Source of the DNA: Gnetum montanum
Lineage: Eukaryota > Streptophyta > Gnetopsida > Gnetales > Gnetaceae
Assembly (NCBI GenBank): GCA_015680685.1
Contig: MNCI01002119.1
Location: 402,189-466,188, forward strand
Direction: 5' to 3'
Length of the DNA stretch: 64,000 nucleotides
This document shows positions 1-11,400 of the stretch, one piece after another (position 1 is the stretch's first letter; every line of letters begins with the position of its first letter). Both the position numbers and the translations under genes were made by a program. A model generated the notes under the pieces. It saw nothing but the letters and a program-made list of their open reading frames with translations. It did no database searches and had not been told where the DNA came from.

Positions 1-1
1 T

Positions 2-631
2 GAGTACGAAGGACTCCTCAGAGACCTCTTAGGAGCCCAGTAATTAAAAATTCAACATTTGGCAATTCGAGGTGACTCCCAACTTGTCATCAATCAAATC
101 ACTAAGGTCTATGCTTGCAAAGCTACTCATCTACAACCCTATTATGACCTAGCCAAAATTTTGCTCAAAAATTTTGCCACAACAGATGTCCAACATGTGC
201 CATGCAATGAAAACACCGTAGTAGATGCCTTGGCCACGCTAGCATTAAATGTGCCACCACACCTATTCGCAACCTTGCCCGCATCGATAACCGAGTGTAT
301 GGAGCCTATCACTCAAGCGGTACATGTAGCCTCTGTAAGTGTTGCTAACACCCAAGAGTGGTATGCCAACATTAAATCCTATCTGCAACATGGAAAATCC
401 CCACGCAGTTTAACATCTACCCAAAGGGATACAATTAGAAAGCATGCTCGGAAATATGTACTAATGGGAGATAACTCTTTATGCAAACACTCCTTTGACA
501 GGATATTGCTAGCATGCATAAATGAGGACCAAGCGCAAAAGATCATCAATGAAGTCCATAAAGGACTATGCGGTGGACACATAGCCCCTAGGGCCATGGC
601 AGCAAAGATTAGGCACCCAGGATATTACTAG
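2..631 (+). pseudogene. Element A pol fragment: archaeal-type RNase H and integrase HHCC start
   Basis: This is the 3' part of a Ty3/gypsy pol polyprotein whose 5' part lies left of the window. The first ~85 codons are the second (archaeal-type) RNase H that marks the Tat/Ogre lineage: RGDSQLVINQITKVYACK, then HVPCNENTVVDALATLA. After a ~60-residue linker comes the integrase zinc-binding start, with the two histidines in EVHKGLCGGHIAPRAMAAKI. An in-frame TAG/TAA-type stop (TAA 41-43) and a stop after PGYY break the frame, so it cannot be expressed as one protein. Frame is shared with the integrase core downstream. I am confident of the family; the element is a relic. Confidence 0.85.
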
Positions 632-1576
632 CCTCACATGGAATGAGATTTCCTTGCCAAGATTAAGACTTGTGACATGTACTAATGATATGAAAATCTT
701 TTACATGTTTCACCTACCGAGTTACACCCTACACAGATCACATGGTCATTCCCACAATGGGGACTAGACATTATAGGACCCATCACACCTAAGTCTTCTG
801 TAGGGCATAGCTTCATCATCACCACCACTAAGTACTTTACAAAGTGGGTAGAGGCTATCCCCCTTAGGAATACTACATCTCAACAGGTTTGCCACTTTAT
901 ATTGGATAACATAGTGACAAGGTTTGAGCTTCCCATGACTATTGTGATCAACAATGGGCCACAGTTTAGTAGTAACCTTGGCATTAGGTAATCTTTCTCT
1001 TCGTCATATTACCCGCAAGCAAATGGATAGGAAGAAGCTACGAATAAAGCCATCATCAACTTGCTCAAGAAAATGCTTAGCAGCAACAAGAGGTGATGGC
1101 ACAAGCAAATCCTCTATGTGCTATGGGCTTACAAAACGACATGCAAAACTACGAGAGGTAAAACTCCTTATAGCCTTATTTATGAATCTGAAGCGATGTT
1201 ACCTCTTGAGATGCAGGTACCATCACTTCGAATGATCTTATCAAATGTCATGAATGAAGCCCAGAACAACAATTCAAGAATTATTGACCTCGACTCCATA
1301 GAGGAGGAGCGTACACAAACACTTGGCCTCATCGAGCGATATCAAGATAGGCAATGGCAAAAGCATCACATAAATTTACATCAATGTCCAATAAAAAAGT
1401 GGGACCTATTCCTCAAAGCTATGCATGAACATGTAAAAAAATTTTCAACGAACTGGGAAGATCCATTCATAGTCACAAAAGCCTACGAGAATGGAGCCTT
1501 CAAGCTAGCAGACATGGATGGTAGAGAGTACAGAAACCCTGTAAATAACCTATACTTGAAGCCATACTACATCTAA
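632..1576 (+). pseudogene. Element A integrase core and C-terminal part
   Basis: This continues the same reading frame as the upstream RNase H. The catalytic core is recognisable from GLDIIGPITPKSSVG (first Asp), a mutated second site (INNGPQF where TDNGP is expected) and the GKTPYSLIYESEAMLPLE block. The C-terminus has a GPY/F-like module, WEDPFIVTKAYENGAFKLADMDG, ending LYLKPYY-stop. The family inserts cDNA into the host genome. Here the second catalytic Asp is Asn and several stops interrupt 632-1117, so it is inactive. The last 152 codons (1118-1576) are open. Confidence 0.85.
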
Positions 1577-1589
1577 GGTGGAAGCAAGG

Positions 1590-2115
1590 TAAGCACCATT
1601 GTTCGCTATGACTATAAACTGGCACAGGTAAGCATTCATAGTCTGCTACGACTATAAACTGGCACAGATAATCTGCCATGACTATAAACTAGCACAGATA
1701 GCCTACCATGACTATAAACTAGTTTAGAACATCTACCATGACATTAAAATAGCACAGATGATCTGCTACGACCTTAAACTAGCCCATCCACCATCCACTA
1801 CGATGATAAACTAGCACAGTGGTCTGCTAGGACATTAAACTAGCACAATGATCTGCTAGGACTTTAAACTAGCACACCATGGTCTACTGGGATCTTAAAC
1901 TAGTACAGCGATCTGCTAGGACCTTAAACTAGCACAGATGATCTGCTACGACCTTAAACTAGCCCATCCACCATCCACTACGATGATAAACTAGCATAGT
2001 GGTTTGCTAGGACATTAAACTAGCACAACGGTCTACTAGGACTTTAAACTAGCACACCATGGTCTACTGGGACCTTAAACTAGCGCATCTGATGGTCTAC
2101 TAGCACCTTAAACTA
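1590..2115 (+). repeat. Dyad-unit array downstream of integrase (element A)
   Basis: About fifteen imperfect units of ~30-40 bp carry GACCTTAAACTAGC or GACTATAAACTGGC, each preceded by short arms around a 6-nt spacer, for example ATAGTC-TGCTAC-GACTAT. A longer block of about 180 bp is itself duplicated (near 1758 and 1938). The same unit occurs at the equivalent place in B, E1, E2, E3 and E4. Confidence 0.85.
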
Positions 2116-2299
2116 GGTTTGCGGCACAACATCCTTAGCATGCATCCATGACCCTACATAGCAAGTGAGCATACACAATGCCAACATGGGGTGGGATGTT
2201 GCAATTTTAAAATATAGTTCACGATGCCAAGAAAATACCCTCTAGAATATATGCAACGCCACTACCCCTGGCATCTTGCTAATCTTCTGGAGATGTCGT

Positions 2300-2711
2300 T
2301 GGACATCCTACTAACCTTTCGAAGCTACCGCTACCACTGCCCATCACTCTGGCAGTAGCTTCCATTGTTAGCACCTACTGCTAGAGCCCCAGCACTATTG
2401 TGGCCCAGCCACAAGGTAGCTTTCCTATAGCCCTTGCCCTAGTCCAAGCTCAACAGGCGTTCAGCTATCAAGTCTCTTTGCTTATAGTTGAACTACATGA
2501 TGTTTTCCTTGGGTGCGGATTCCTAAGCATTCACATCACCGCAACTCCTAGCCTTCTCAGTGCTAACCCCTCCATGCTGATGCTACCAGAACCACTGCTG
2601 GCCTTTCTGGTTTGGATGTCACATGCCTCAGTAACAACGTCCATTACTCCAGCAATGTCCAAAGCAAGAAAGAACTTAGCCTTCATTTTTGTTGATGGGT
2701 TTTTCTTCTAG
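2300..2711 (+). other. Frame-conserved segment in the 3' region (possible small ORF), element A
   Basis: No known domain is recognised. Translated in the frame of the GTG at 2400, it reads ...LPLPLPITLAVASIV... then STIVAQPQ...QAQQAFSY...LIVELHDVFLG...ITATPSLL. The same peptide pattern, with many substitutions but little length change, appears in E1 (25500-25783), E3 (minus, ~50230-50560) and E4 (minus, 54577-54891). One stop (TAG before SPST) interrupts it here. It lies between integrase and the 3' LTR on the sense strand, where some Tat elements carry extra ORFs. It could also be conserved noncoding RNA. Function unknown. Confidence 0.4.
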
Positions 2712-3445
2712 TTTGCTCTTTGTTGTGTTTGTAGGGTACAGGCTAGAGAGGTGTCGGTCGAAGGTGCATTTTTCCAGGGTGGCAGGACACAAAATCGTTA
2801 TAAGGTGGTCATCTTGACTAGCTTGGTCACTTGGGAGTGCACATCCCATCCTTCCCCTTAACCTCCTTTACCTCATTCCTTCCACCCATAATTCTCCTTC
2901 TCACACCTCTTTTTATGAGTTTTCCCAATGCCTATAAAGCCTTCCCATATGCTCAACCACAAAGTCCATGATGTGCATAATGCAACTCACCACATGGGAA
3001 GCATCTATAGGCAGGTCAAAACCCCACGCAGATGTAATACAACTCATCCTAGGAAGGAAACACCTATCCTACAACAAGGTTGTTTGCAAATGAATGTGGA
3101 AAAATAGCAAATGAAAAGCATAAAAGAGCAAAATCTCAAAAAAAAATTTCCCAAAATGAATGGCACATCAGTTATTTTTGAAATGGCACATCAGCTGTTT
3201 TGCAATGGGCATCTCTAAGCATTCCAATGAGAGGTCAGAATCCTACAAAAGAAAGATGTCCATGCATATTGACTCCCTCACAAGCACTCTGACAAGGTAC
3301 CATACTATGCTACATCTTTCCCTTTCTGAAATTGTCCCTACAGATCCACCCTTTCCCCTTTCCCTACATGACTATCCTGGCACTCTCAAGTATAGCCAAG
3401 CGACATCTGGGTGATTACTAAAGAATGATGTTAGCATCTTGTCTT
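2712..3445 (+). other. 3' untranslated region of element A
   Basis: No gene is seen. The stretch is homologous to 25784-26600 and, inverted, to 49420-50230, so it is a normal part of the element's 3' region. Short ORFs here have no counterpart in the sister copies. Confidence 0.6.
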
Positions 3446-3527
3446 TTATGTTGTTTCATATTCTTTGTCGATGTCTCTCAGGCCTGTCCTCCAGATGTCA
3501 ATAAAGAGGGGCTAGTGAAACACCATA
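3446..3527 (+). other. Polypurine tract and flanking inverted repeat (element A)
   Basis: The polypurine tract is AATAAAGAGGGGCTAG, directly before the LTR start TGAAACACC at 3516. Upstream, 3448-3477 is an imperfect inverted copy of the tract plus the LTR start (GTTTCA...TTCTTTGTCGATGTC against GATGTCAATAAAGAG...TGAAAC), so this RNA could fold into a stem holding the plus-strand primer. The same arrangement recurs at all the other 3' LTRs in the window. Confidence 0.75.
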
Positions 3528-3774
3528 AAATTTCAAGACTCATGTTCCACCAAAGCCTTGAAACTTAGGCAAGAATTTCCACAAGTATAGCATCATGATA
3601 GTTCACACCGAGGGTCTAGTCCGGTAGGTTTTCTACTTTTCATACTGAAAGGCTCACCAACCTACCCAAATGGATAGTTGGCCCAGCTAACAATCTACCC
3701 AAAGACCATGCTTGGAGTTGTCAACGGTAATCAGGATGAGTGAAACAGTTTGGAAAGTTTTCTAGTGGAGAGGT

Positions 3775-4340
3775 CTGCTACGCTACGCGATGTTGCGTAG
3801 CGTAGCAAGCTTTCGAAAAACCAATCAAGCATCCGAATTACAAGATTTAGTAAGATGTTCACACAAAACAAAGTTTGAATTTGGCCAACATAGGGTGCTA
3901 TGCTATACTATGCTACATAGCATAGCACAGTGTAGCAAGTGCGAGACATGCAAAGACTCCTCTGCCAAGCTACTTCGGCAAAAAGACATCATTTAACAAC
4001 ATTTTGGCTTCCAGAACTACCCTGTCTCAATTAGCCCTTGAACCACAAGCAAAGTTTTCTTATGAAACTCTGCAGGTTTGATAGAAATGGATGTTACATT
4101 AGCCTCTACGCTATGCTACGCTACGTAGCATAGCATAGTGTAGCAAAAGTGCAAATCAATGAAGTGCTCCAAAGATTAACTTGGTGTGCGTCAAGCTTCC
4201 AATGAATGCTGTCGACTCCAACACAAGTTTCCTATTTAGACTGACGGCTACACTATGCTATGCTACAGTGTAGCAAGCAGTTACGCTATGTCAATATGCT
4301 AGATAGCGTAAGTGAACCAATGGCTATGCTACAAAAATGT
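3775..4340 (+). repeat. Palindrome cluster in LTR U3
   Basis: At least four hairpin-forming sites built from GCTACGCTATGC and its complement GCATAGCGTAGC, near 3778-3805, 3897-3930, 4108-4145 and 4248-4275, with further degenerate copies to 4340. All lie upstream of the TATA box. The same word is dispersed in the 5' region of the E1 antisense gene. Confidence 0.8.
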
Positions 4341-4720
4341 GCTAAACAGCATAAGTGATGAAAAGTTGACAGAGGTATCAAGACATCTTCAGCTAGCTCT
4401 ATAGCATGTTAGCAATAACTAAGCTCGCCATGATCAACAACTTTGTTCCACTTTGGCATACCCCTTAGTCCATCCCCCAAAATTTTTTGCTACGCTTGAT
4501 CCTATCCATAAGGATAGGGGAGACGTACTCCTAGGGTGAGCACTCCATTTCTTCTTGCATTGTTAGCACGCAGGATTCCAACATGTGCAGTTTCGACAAT
4601 GTGGTTGTAGTGTAACAAGGTTTGCGACTGACATAACATGCCCACATTATACCATCAGGTTTGCATAGTGAGGTCTAGGACACGTGGCACCTAAATTATG
4701 TTTTTCTCCTACCCCTGGCC

Positions 4721-4730
4721 CTATAAATAC
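4721..4730 (+). promoter_or_regulatory. LTR TATA box
   Basis: CTATAAATAC in a C-rich setting (GGCCCTATAAATACCCC). The equivalent site exists in every other LTR in the window, so this is the Pol II core promoter of the element. Confidence 0.8.
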
Positions 4731-5267
4731 CCCAGCAAACAACACTCAAAGGGTTGGCTTTTCTGATTGGCTTTCCTGATAAAAAAAAAGAATCAGTATC
4801 TTTGCAATAACAAGAGTAGTTGGCTTGTTGGCATTCAGCCTTGACCGACATAGTTGGCATTTTCTCTTAATTACTATAGTTCCTCTTGATTCCTCTATGC
4901 ACCTTCGGCATTGTATAACTTGTTATACATCTTTCAATGAGACAAAGAATCGAAGCTACGATCTTGAAGTGGTGCATTCTCTCACTCTAGTTTGCTTTAT
5001 GTTTTTGTTTATTATCATCGTATTTTGCATCATCTTTGTCCTGTTGCATTTAATAATCATCATATTACGCTATGAGCATCATTTTCTAAAATAAAATATT
5101 TACGTAATGTTAAGATTCCACCAATTAAGTCCTTGTCTGATTGACCAGACCATTCAGGGCACCCTGAGTCCATTTTCTCCATCACGGCCCTCGCATGGAT
5201 CTAGGGTTAAACTGTTTCACTTGGTAACCTCTCAGTGTTCCAACAACTAATGTTTTTGGTCACTACA

Positions 5268-7168
5268 CCATCACCAGTAGCCAACCCAATCTCAATGGCA
5301 TGGTGGACTCCAACCCCTTCCTTACCTATGAACCAACCTTCTCAAGTATGATACTACATGCAACCCCAAGCCCACTAGCTTCCACACGTAGTACAACCCA
5401 GTGCAAGGCTATGGACCACCCCACCAAGTGGGTAACATATCAACCACATAGCCCCACCAATGACCACCACATCAACGGCACAACCCACTGAGTGGTGGAC
5501 AGCCCAGGGAATGTCATTCGCAGGAGCAACACCAATAGTGCCCCCCATGGGCTAGGCTGCTGCCTCTACACTGCAACCCCCATCAACGTACATGATGGCT
5601 GCTCAAGCAGCCCCATAACCATTTGCAGCATCATAGGGTCCAGACCAAGCGTTCCAACTTATCCAGACCCTCACTGAAGAGATTAAACATCTCAGAGCCA
5701 TCGGTTCTGATACAGTGTAGATCATGGATTTCTACCATGATGACCCCATCAACCCATTTGTTCCCATGCTCACGTTACCCCCTAGGATACCACTCCCCTA
5801 ATTCATGAAATACAATGGGGAGGGCAATCCCATTGCATATTTAGTTAGGTTTAGATCTGAATCTTTGTTGTTGCAAAAGTGGTCACACACTATCATCCAC
5901 GTCTTTGCCATGTATTTGATAAGCAAAGCTCTAGACTGGTACTGCATGCTCCCACGTGCCACCATCTCAACTCTGGAGGAGCTGCTAGCTCAATTCATAC
6001 CTATTTCATGTATAAATTGAAACTGGAGGTCACGCTGGATCAGTTGATGAGTGTCAAGCAAGACTCAATGGAATCTGTACAAAAGTTCATACAGTGGTGG
6101 AGTGCCACCTTGAATGAGATCTATGAGCCTATCGTGGAGGCCCATCTATTGGCCATCTTCAAGGGAGCAATAAATGACTTTATCAAGTCAAACCTGTACT
6201 ACTTAGCCCCATGCTCCCTTAGTCAAGCTTTCGCTCAGACGAAGAGCATCCAGGACGTGGCCAAAGCTAGTAAAGACCTAGCCTATGTTGCATATAAAAA
6301 CACATATATTAAAAAAGACAAGGAAAATGGCAAGGCTAAAATAGCCATGGTTGTCGCTGTGGAAAATGAGGCCAAGCCCAACAATAGAAATAATAAAAAG
6401 GTGGCCGCAGCAACAACGGCTAGCTCTAGTAACACCGGCCCGTCCTCAATGTCAACACCAGAGGCATCAACCAATCCTAAATCAAAATTTTAGCATAAAT
6501 ATCATTCTAAATACACTCCTTTATCCATCAAGACTTCAGAACTCTTGAAACAATTGTTGGGCGTTGGGTATATTAAACATAAGTCAATGTCAAAGGAGGC
6601 GATCAAACGTCATCAATGGCATTATGAACTTCTTAGGAACCCCTCCTTGGCCACGCCCAATGACCCCCTAGGTCCTAATAACTGTAAGCTGGAATGATTC
6701 TATGACTACCATCAACTTTCTGGTCATGACACAGACTACTATCTAGCATTAAAGGATGACATCCAATGTTTGATTGATTGGGGGAAGTTGGTTTTGAATG
6801 AAAGTAATCCTATCCACCCTGAAAATCAATCTATGCATGTTTACAAGGACCCCCTCAATGCCAACAATGTGGGGTATATCATCAACAAAATTTACATTGA
6901 TAGTAACCTAGATCTGCCACAACAATCGTTCATGGTGTGTGTGCCTCAACATATCATAGCGACAACAACAACAATGAAAAGGATGCTGCAACAATCATTT
7001 GTCCTTAAGGTTCCCTACCTGACATCTTCCCCTACACCCTTCGTACTCAAAACTGTACTGCCACCTGTGCCAACACACAGGCACCATTTTTCATTAGGGG
7101 GTCAAAACACTCAACTACCCCCACCACATAAAGCCAATCCAAAACAACCCCTCAGCCTTCCCATTTAA
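5268..7168 (+). pseudogene. E1 gag (degenerate)
   Basis: The capsid-like core is clear: NPFVPMLTLPPRIPLP, MKYNGEGNPIAYLVRF, then KLEVTLDQLMSVKQDSMESV, KGAINDFIKSNLYYLAP and SLSQAFAQTKSIQD. A frameshift near 6000 moves the frame between 5805-6020 and 5879-6493. The nucleocapsid motif is eroded to FYDYHQLSGHDTDYY (the family norm is CxYHxxxGHxTxxC). Upstream, 5300-5690 is a proline/glutamine-rich N-terminal part with stops; it lacks most of the N-terminal domain present in E2. Downstream (6770-7168) are copies of a QSFVLKVP-type peptide. Gag forms the virus-like particle; this copy cannot. Confidence 0.8.
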
Positions 7169-7484
7169 AGAAATGGGAAGAGCATCTAAAGGACAAGACG
7201 GTCAAGGAACATATCGCCTCAAGTCCCCCCAAGCCTACCCCCTTGTCCTTGATGTCCATGCCCCCCACCCCTCATCATCAACAGTTGATGCTGCCACATG
7301 TACGCAATCACCACCACCCCACCCAAGAAGGTCTAACCCCCAACCTAAAACTACCCCTCCTCGAGAGATTCATCTCCTAGGATGAATGGAAGAAGAGAAG
7401 GGTAGCAAACAACAAGAAAGTAGATAGGACCTTCTAAACACCCTTACCCTAGTTAAACAAGCTCTAAAATAAAAGAATACAACC

Positions 7485-8240
7485 TTGAGCCTATATGACC
7501 TAGTAATGACCTCCACTGCACACTACGAGGCCTTGGCTCGCATGTTAATGTCCATTCCAGTTGATAAAAACATGCCAGTAGAGGAGAAAGCAATCCATCC
7601 AGTCATGCTTCCTTCTACGCCTGAGGAATCGTGGCCAGATCAGTTGATGTTCCATGATGAATCCATTAGGGATGACCCTAAAAAGGATCGAGTGATAATA
7701 GTATCCCTGTTCATCACATTTTGGGTCAGTAAACACAAGATCTGAAGAGTACATGTTGATGATGGGGCTACTACAAATGTCATCCCATTTCCCATAGTGG
7801 AAAAACTGGGTTTGGTTGATCAAATCAAATCCACAACCTCATGCCTAAAGTCATGCAATGAAGCATGGATAGTGGTAAAGGGGACTTTCCACATCAAATT
7901 TGTGGGGGACCAGTTCTCCACAAGCGCAACATTCATCGTGGTAGAAGAGATGTGTGGGTTTAACCTGATCTTGGGGAGGTCATGGTTAGCCTAACTGAGG
8001 GTTGTCTTTTCACCCATACATTAAGAGATCCACCTACCTTACATGGGTAGGGAGGTGGTGATCTATGGTTATGAAGTAGCCACCCAAGCAATAAACAATG
8101 TCAACATGGAGGAGGGTTCAGAAGTAATAATCTCTGAAAATGAAGTCCCTATCCCCATCGAGGCTACCTTTTTGGCTAATGAGCTGGTCCAAAATGCTGG
8201 CTTAGAAAATGAAACTATCAATGGCCCAAAATGGCCTTAA
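7485..8240 (+). pseudogene. E1 retropepsin-type protease
   Basis: The aspartic protease signature is RVHVDDGATTNVIPFPIVEKLGL, with DDG at the active site, followed by the flap/second-half motif GFNLILGRSWLA. Stops lie at 7743-7745 (after HKI) and after SWLA, splitting three open pieces in one frame. The C-terminal tail (8043-8240) is acidic and unlike any known domain. It processes Gag-Pol in live relatives. Directly downstream begin the dyad units and the end of the antisense gene, instead of RT. Confidence 0.8.
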
Positions 8241-8285
8241 ACTATCACTATGGCACGCCAAGGCCTAAAACTAGCCATTTAAAAA
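8225..8285 (+). repeat. Dyad units, protease side of E1 antisense gene
   Basis: Two units: GGCCCAAAATGGCCTTAAACTATC and GGCACGCCAAGGCCTAAAACTAGCC. The arms are GGCC here, as in the matching place in E2 and E4, unlike the GTC/GAC arms in the 3' arrays. Confidence 0.7.
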
Positions 8286-8460
8286 TAATAAAGAAATCCT
8301 TTATCATTTAAAAAAAGACAAAGAATAAAAATAAATACAATACACTAGCTAAAATGAAATAAGTCTCTTCACATTCCATTTGTCATTCAAAATATCAATA
8401 AATAATATTTACAAAATTTTTGTAAATTTAAAGATAAGAATGAAATTTCCTACCACTGTG
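8286..8460. other. Spacer 3' of the antisense gene, E1
   Basis: AT-rich and without a coding signal. By position it is the 3' end region of the minus-strand gene. Confidence 0.4.
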
Positions 8461-11400
8461 CTATGAGCCTTCACCAGCTCCATCATCCCCTACTTCATTG
8501 GGTTCTATTTTTTTGTTTGGATTGTGCATCACAAAGAAAATAAAATAATCAGTTAAAGCTATAATAAAGGCTTTCATAAAAAATAAAAACTATGGCATCA
8601 CAAAAGGTGACTAACCTGAGATGGCCCCACGTCCATTTTGGAGGGTATCTGATCCATGCCAATTACGAGACATTGCAAGATCTCCTCCTTGGTGATGTCG
8701 GTCCAATTCCTATCTCCCAAATTAGCACTTTCTACAACCTTCTCCATTTCTATAGTTTTCCATCTAGGTTGTCTTGGAGAAAAGGTGGTAGTGGTGGCCT
8801 CACCCGCAAGTAGGGTCATCTCCCTTTCAGGAGATTCACTAACTGTCACCTATAGCATGAACTTGTCATAAGCCCTAGAAGTGCTAATAATGTCAAGGAA
8901 TACCTCATGGGTATGCAACTTGATAAAAGCATCTCGATACTGTTTACGATAGGTGGCACATTCCAATTTGTACATGTGTTTGTGATTCTTCTGTGCCTAC
9001 TCCCACTCGTAAACCTTCGTGCTATAATCCTTCCAATCTTAGTTCTTCTAGGTTAGAAGGTCCATTTGCATACGTTGTTTGATTATCTCACATGTGGCTT
9101 CATTGTTGCATCGCATGGCCATCCAATATCTTGCATAGTCGATGATGGCCATACGCCAACTACCATCATTAGTGTCTTGAGCCAACAGGAATTCATTCCT
9201 AGATTGGAGATTCCCCACCTTAGAGGTTAAGTTGGTTTTCTCCTTTTCAAGCCTTTACACCCATTTCCAAAGTTCTTTGTTTACGTGCCTACACTTCCAC
9301 AGGGAGCGTGTCGAGTACAACGCACATTTTCTTGCTTCTTAGTATATGTGACGAGGTACTTCAGTTACCTCTGGTGGAAATTCAGGCATGGCATTGACCT
9401 CAACTGCTTTCTTGGGATCCCACTTGAGGTGAGAGGCTACCAACTGCACAAAGAATGGACATTAGTCATAGTGACATAGTGAAACTACAACATTTTAAAA
9501 AGTCTACCATAGAAACTCTAACTTACCAATCTCCAAATCGATCTTCTTCAGACAATTGACCATCCCGTCTATAAAAGTGAATTTATCAGGGGTTTCGGTC
9601 CATGGTCATAGGCAAATCGAAGGGCTAGGAGTATCAACAGTAGTGTCTACTGCATGGTAAAATGTGTTAGCCATAGTGGAAAGGAGAACAATAAAGCTGA
9701 TGAATAACATAAATGATAGTGTAAAGCTCCTACCTAGCAAATCCTCAGGGGTGATAGCAGGGCGTCGCCCATCGACACACTGTCAAACTCACCAGCGTCA
9801 AAATGGAGCCCCTCTCTCTCTAGCTAACCCAATAGCATTGCAGCATCCTGAACACTCATATGCCCCTCCGATACTAAACTACATTTGGAAAAAGGGTCAT
9901 CAGCAGGGGCCTCTACCTGATTGGTAAGGACCTCTTCTACATCAGTTGGGGCTATTTCTTCATTAGCAGGGGCCTCTTCTTCATTGGCAAGGGCCTCCTC
10001 CTCACTGGCCCTTTCTTCTATGGCAGGGACCCCTTCTTCGTCGGCTAGGGCCCTTTCCTCTATGGTCGAAGCCTCTTCATCTTCACCAGTCATCCCTGTT
10101 TCAGGGGCCATCACCTCTTCCACCCCTTCTTCTTCTCCTTCCTCTGCTAATAAAAACGTAAGTACAATAGGAAAAATACACCAACTTGGAACAAACACTA
10201 CACCATGCAATGTTATCTAGCGTAGCACAACATAGCGAGTGTTAACTGAGTATGAAAATACACTTACCAATTGGAGGTTGCACTCTACTAAGTTTGAGTC
10301 ACAGCTTCTTCCCCCTCTCTTCATTTGTATGGGGAGTCACTTCGGCAGAATGGGACCTTTTACGTTGCAAACTAGTCACCACTATTTCTGCAATGAGGCA
10401 TTCTCCTCTTGTCACACTACCCATGTTAATGGTGGGAGCCTCTCTCACGCTATCCTAGGCATGAAAGGTACATGTCACCCAATCCCTGGTTGTTATCAAA
10501 AATGATTCCCCAATAGCTTTTGAGGGATCTTGGGATCGTGTGCTATGGAAGAATTGGCAAATCCATGATTTGGAAATCTGATTGTAGTCTTGCTGCACCC
10601 AGATGCCATTCTCATGGACTACCAAGAATTCCGAAAAATGCCACACGTAGGCTACAGAGAAGGCATAGTGCACATTGAAACAAGACTCAAGATTCCCATG
10701 AAGTTTGACCATTTCATCCTGCAAGCCTTCACAAAGGTATTTGACCCAATTATAGCAAGTCCCTTCTTCCATGCCATCCCTCATTATCCAAGCTTGCTCC
10801 ACTCCAAGGATTTTTCCTTGGGAGAGTAGCTTGGGGAAGGTAGGAGCACAGAAGATAGGATTAATCATTTTGGCCACCCTTATCCTAACCTTCTCAATGT
10901 AGATCCCCTTTCAATCCTTTACCATCCCTAGCCACTCCTCAATGTCCCCTTGATGGTTTGCATCTTTCTTAGATTTTTTTCCTATAGAGAGACCATCAGA
11001 AGGGACACTGAAGAGATCCATGAATAGTTGGTCATTGATTTCAAACACCACCCATACATCGTGAACGCGTGTACAGAAGCAGTCAGCCTTCTTAGAGAAG
11101 GAGTCAACTAGGGAAAGCATTTTGGTAGGTAGGACACTTGGGTTTATAGTCAAAAATAAGTCCATGAGCCCAGCCTCCTTAAGGTTGTGGACAAGCATGG
11201 TTGGGGCCCCATTGCAGAGCCAATGTTGGGTCTCCTCCACCTCCCCATACTTGAAAAAGAGGTTGGTTTCATTACACCCTAAGGTGATCATAGTGACCTC
11301 TTAGGATTTCCTCACCACTGTAATAGTTTGCAAAACAAAAAGAAAAAGTTAGCAAAACAATGATCACCACTCGAACATATAACAACGAATTCATAGTTTA

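Larger units (their letters stand above)
3516..5267 (+). repeat. LTR shared by elements A (3') and E1 (5')
   Basis: It starts TGAAACACCATAAAATTT and ends GGTCACTACA. A polypurine tract lies directly to the left and a gag region begins to the right, so one LTR ends A and begins E1. U3 holds palindromes; a TATA box is at 4721-4730. The U5 part contains TGTCTGATTGACCAGACC, the block best conserved between all LTRs here. A partial copy is E1's 3' LTR at 26676. Confidence 0.85.
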
